From NCBI RefSeq assembly GCF_042683685.1, contig NZ_JBHUOP010000003.1, positions 310,001 to 374,000 on the forward strand: a stretch of DNA of 64,000 nucleotides, in the 5' to 3' direction. Made by a program: the position numbers and the translations under genes. Within the stretch, counting starts at the first letter, position 1. Every line of letters starts with the position of its first letter. Positions 61,736 to 64,000 of the stretch are shown here, in pieces. Below the pieces are notes generated by a model, which did not search any database, was not told where the DNA came from, and saw only the letters and a program-made list of their open reading frames with translations. The DNA is from Timonella corticicola. GTDB lineage: Bacteria > Actinomycetota > Actinomycetes > Actinomycetales > Cellulomonadaceae.

Positions 61736-63077
61736 CCTGCACTGAAGCGGGGGATACCTCTATCTGTGTGCTCGACTCGTTTTGTTGCGCAATGATCTGT
61801 TGCGCATAGACATCAAGATCGGAGGAGCCCTGCTCTTCTGGAACGACAACGGTGCTTGTCGCGCCAGGCAATGTTTCACGTGAAACATAGAGGACTCGAC
61901 CACCAAGTTCTTGGGGAATGTCTTCCAAAACGGCTGCTGTGATGAGTACTTGCCGAGCATCTGAGACCATACGCGCCAGTTGGGTTCGACGCTTCGTGTC
62001 CAACTCGGCGAACACGTCATCCAAGATCAACACGGGCTCGGTGTCCACATCGGAATCGGTCCACCAATACCGGGAGAGTTCGTCTGTTCCCGCTTCCTCA
62101 TCCGGTCCATCGGTCATCAAACGATACGAGGCCAGACGCAGCGCAAGTGCAAAGGACCAACTTTCACCATGACTCGCGTATCCCTTCACAGGAAGATCAT
62201 TGAGAGTCATCGCGATCTCGTCGCGATGCGGTCCAACCAGGCAAACTCCACGCTCAAGCTCACGCTGACGAACAACGCCGAGTGCCTCAAACAGATCTCT
62301 CTCAATGTCCTGGACCGACTGGAGTTCGGGAACCGACTCGACCGACTCGTCGTCAATAGAAGACAGTGTGGTCGAAACGGAGGACACATATTGCACCTCA
62401 GCCACGGACTGACTCATAGAAACCTCGTCGTAACTGGTGCGTACGTAAGGGCGTAGCGCTGCGACAAGACGCTGACGAAAGGCCATGATGCTCGCGCCGA
62501 GTTGTGCGAGTTTTCCGTCCCAGATCTCAAGTGTTGTCAGGTCTATCGCGCGGCCGGAACGGCTTGCCACAACCGAGGATTTAAGCAGTGCTGAACGCTG
62601 TTTGATGACTCGCTCATAGTCGCTGAGAACCGAAGACATTCGCGGCGAAATGAAGATCATCAACTCATTGAGGAACCGACGGCGGGAATCGGGATCGCCC
62701 TTGACCAGAACCAAATCCTCGGGCGCAAACAGGACAGTCTTGAGTAGTCCAAGTGCATCGGACGGACGACCGGGAGTACCTCTGTTGACCCGTGCGCGAT
62801 TGGCCTTGCCATTGACAATCTCAATCTCGACCGTTGCGGACCGATCTCCTCGTACGATCTTGGAACGGATCATCGCACGTTGCGCTCCCGCACGAATTAA
62901 AGCGGTGTCTGCGGCCACCCGATGTGAACCGAGCGTGGCAACGTAACCCACAGCCTCAACAAGATTGGTCTTGCCCTGTCCATTGTGGCCCACCAAGATG
63001 TTGACACCGGGGTGAAACTCAATGTCGATGTGCTCATAGGACCGAAAATCCATGAGCGACAGGTGCGAGACGTACAC
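61710..63077 (-). CDS. recF: RecF recombination/repair protein
   Basis: 455 residues, longer than the usual ~370-400. Walker A GHNGQGKTN at residues ~33-41, signature region GESWSFALALRLASYR and Walker B VLILDDVFAELDTKRR. It has two additions: an insert DGPDEEAGTDELSRYWWTDS between signature and Walker B, and a ~40-residue polar tail after YVSRETLPG. RecF loads RecA at ssDNA gaps. A perfect parS lies inside the coding sequence (61872-61887). Confidence 0.95.
   Translation of the reverse strand: MYVSHLSLMDFRSYEHIDIEFHPGVNILVGHNGQGKTNLVEAVGYVATLGSHRVAADTALIRAGAQRAMIRSKIVRGDRSATVEIEIVNGKANRARVNRGTPGRPSDALGLLKTVLFAPEDLVLVKGDPDSRRRFLNELMIFISPRMSSVLSDYERVIKQRSALLKSSVVASRSGRAIDLTTLEIWDGKLAQLGASIMAFRQRLVAALRPYVRTSYDEVSMSQSVAEVQYVSSVSTTLSSIDDESVESVPELQSVQDIERDLFEALGVVRQRELERGVCLVGPHRDEIAMTLNDLPVKGYASHGESWSFALALRLASYRLMTDGPDEEAGTDELSRYWWTDSDVDTEPVLILDDVFAELDTKRRTQLARMVSDARQVLITAAVLEDIPQELGGRVLYVSRETLPGATSTVVVPEEQGSSDLDVYAQQIIAQQNESSTQIEVSPASVQDGTRDGAS
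61872..61887. other. parS site inside recF
   Basis: TGTTTCACGTGAAACA, the exact 16-base ParB binding consensus, encoding YVSRET in RecF. ParB spreading from such sites segregates the origin region. Confidence 0.9.
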
Positions 63078-63102
63078 GCCTAAACAGATCCCTTCAAAAC
63101 CG

Positions 63103-63140
63103 CAGGGTTGCTATGTTTCACGTGAAACATAGCAACCCTG
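63103..63140. other. 38-base perfect palindrome with parS at its centre
   Basis: The intergenic space between recF and dnaN holds the exact parS TGTTTCACGTGAAACA (63114-63129), extended outward to perfect arms CAGGGTTGCTA and TAGCAACCCTG. The extension gives a stable RNA hairpin followed on the minus strand by CGGTTTTG, so it may also end the dnaN transcript. Confidence 0.9.
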
Positions 63141-63157
63141 TCATTCGCAATGTGCGC

Positions 63158-64000
63158 TCAGTTGGCGAACCGGATGGGAACGAGAAGGTAACGATACTCC
63201 TTGGAGTCCTCACCTTCGAGTGATTCCTGACCGGTGAACTCAACTGGCTTGCTTGCGTGCGTGAAACTCAAACGTACAAAGTCTGTGCTGAGCGCGTTCA
63301 AACCATCCAGTAGGAATTGCGGGTTGAACGCAACCGAAATCTCCTCACCTTCAAGGACAGACTCAAGAGCTTCGGACGCCTGCGCATCATCGCCCTGGCC
63401 CGCGTCCAAAACAACCTGACCCTCGGCGAAGTTCAGACGGATAGGAGTGTTGCGCTCTGCCACAAGAGAAACACGCTTAGCAGCCTCAATGAGTGGTTGA
63501 CGCGCAACAACCGCGTGAATCGGGGTCTCGTCGGGGAAGAGACGACGAACCGGTGGGTAATCGCCTTCAACCAGAAGCGAGGTAGTGTGCCGTCCACCCG
63601 CCTCGAAACCAATCAGATCAACACCGGGACCGTTCGAAAGAGCAATGTTGACATCACCTGAAGCTCCAAGAGACTTGGCAACATCGTTCAGGGTACGTGC
63701 TCGAACCAGAGCCACGGTGGAGATTGACGGGGACGCAGGCCTCCACACAAGTTCACGCAACGCTAGGCGGTAACGGTCAGTGGACAGGAGAGTGACCTTC
63801 TCTCCCTCGATCTCCACGCGCACGCCTGTCAACAGCGGAAGGGTGTCATCGCGCGATGCCGCAACCGTGACCTGATTGACTGCCTCAGTCAGAACATCGC
63901 CGGCAACCACACCGGTGACCTCAGGCATGTTCGGCAGGGATGGATACTCCTCAACGGGCATTGTCAGAAGTGTGAATCGGGAAGCGCCGCACACAACGGA
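63158..64000 (-). CDS. dnaN: DNA polymerase III beta sliding clamp, C-terminal part (runs off right edge)
   Basis: About 281 residues of a ~380-residue clamp; the frame is open to the right edge, so the N-terminal domain lies outside. Features: LPLLTGVRVEIEGEKVTLLS, ATDRYRLA-type STDRYRLALRE, GDYPPVRRLFPDE and the C-terminal YRYLLVPIR with the partner-binding pocket. Its neighbours dnaA and oriC should follow outside the window. Confidence 0.96.
   Translation of the reverse strand, partial: SVVCGASRFTLLTMPVEEYPSLPNMPEVTGVVAGDVLTEAVNQVTVAASRDDTLPLLTGVRVEIEGEKVTLLSTDRYRLALRELVWRPASPSISTVALVRARTLNDVAKSLGASGDVNIALSNGPGVDLIGFEAGGRHTTSLLVEGDYPPVRRLFPDETPIHAVVARQPLIEAAKRVSLVAERNTPIRLNFAEGQVVLDAGQGDDAQASEALESVLEGEEISVAFNPQFLLDGLNALSTDFVRLSFTHASKPVEFTGQESLEGEDSKEYRYLLVPIRFAN

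Overview
The window is a 64 kb piece of an actinobacterial (Actinomycetota) chromosome, close to the replication origin on its right side. The right end reads, in reverse, dnaN–recF–DUF721–gyrB–gyrA–DUF3566–tRNA-Ile–DLW-39–tRNA-Ala. This is the conserved actinobacterial origin-proximal order, so oriC and dnaA should lie just past position 64000. Two perfect parS sites (61872-61887 and 63114-63129) support this. The DLW-39 and DUF3566 proteins, a probable DtxR-type iron box and the ferrochelatase type all fit Actinomycetota. I cannot name the genus.

Left end (1-13230): a broken flavin monooxygenase gene, a DUF1697 gene, then the 5' half of an ankyrin-repeat gene. The apparent 3' half of the ankyrin gene, fused to an NTF2-like domain, resumes about 11 kb later at 12487. 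Between the halves is a segment that looks more GC-rich than its surroundings. It carries a complete type I Wadjet anti-plasmid operon (jetA-jetB-jetC-jetD, 2966-9790), a ribbon-helix-helix gene divergent from it, an unrecognised two-gene unit, an XRE regulator with a papain/transglutaminase-like protein, and several gene remnants. I read it as a defence island inserted into the ankyrin gene. A Fpg/MutM zinc-finger remnant sits at its left edge and a degenerate look-alike at its right edge.

Middle (13240-29100): an XRE regulator divergent from a type I methionine aminopeptidase, a CynX/NimT-type transporter, a maltose-type sugar ABC operon (binding protein and two permeases, no ATPase) with a divergent AraC regulator, a 1.86 kb gene-poor stretch, a MATE exporter, a DUF4184/TusA pair, ferrochelatase and a secreted GH18 chitinase with two carbohydrate-binding modules.

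29400-50900 is accessory metabolism and transport: a glutaminase/MFS operon, two overlapping ABC half-transporters of the siderophore-import type with a TetR gene and an upstream iron box, a VOC dioxygenase with paired operators, KTSC protein, uracil-DNA glycosylase, YdcF, an M20 amidohydrolase, a decayed AlbA-type regulator, a small secreted/membrane protein pair, MarR/SRPBCC, an unusual luciferase-like/FAD-oxidase fusion beside a stand-alone luciferase-like enzyme, SIMPL protein, YggS and an orphan NrdI.

50950-54800 holds two regulator/partner units (HxlR with an NAD(P)-binding protein; ArsR-like regulator with an MFS pump), each with a clear palindrome in its promoter, then a GNAT acetyltransferase. 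From 54836 rightwards the conserved tRNA/gyrase/replication block begins.
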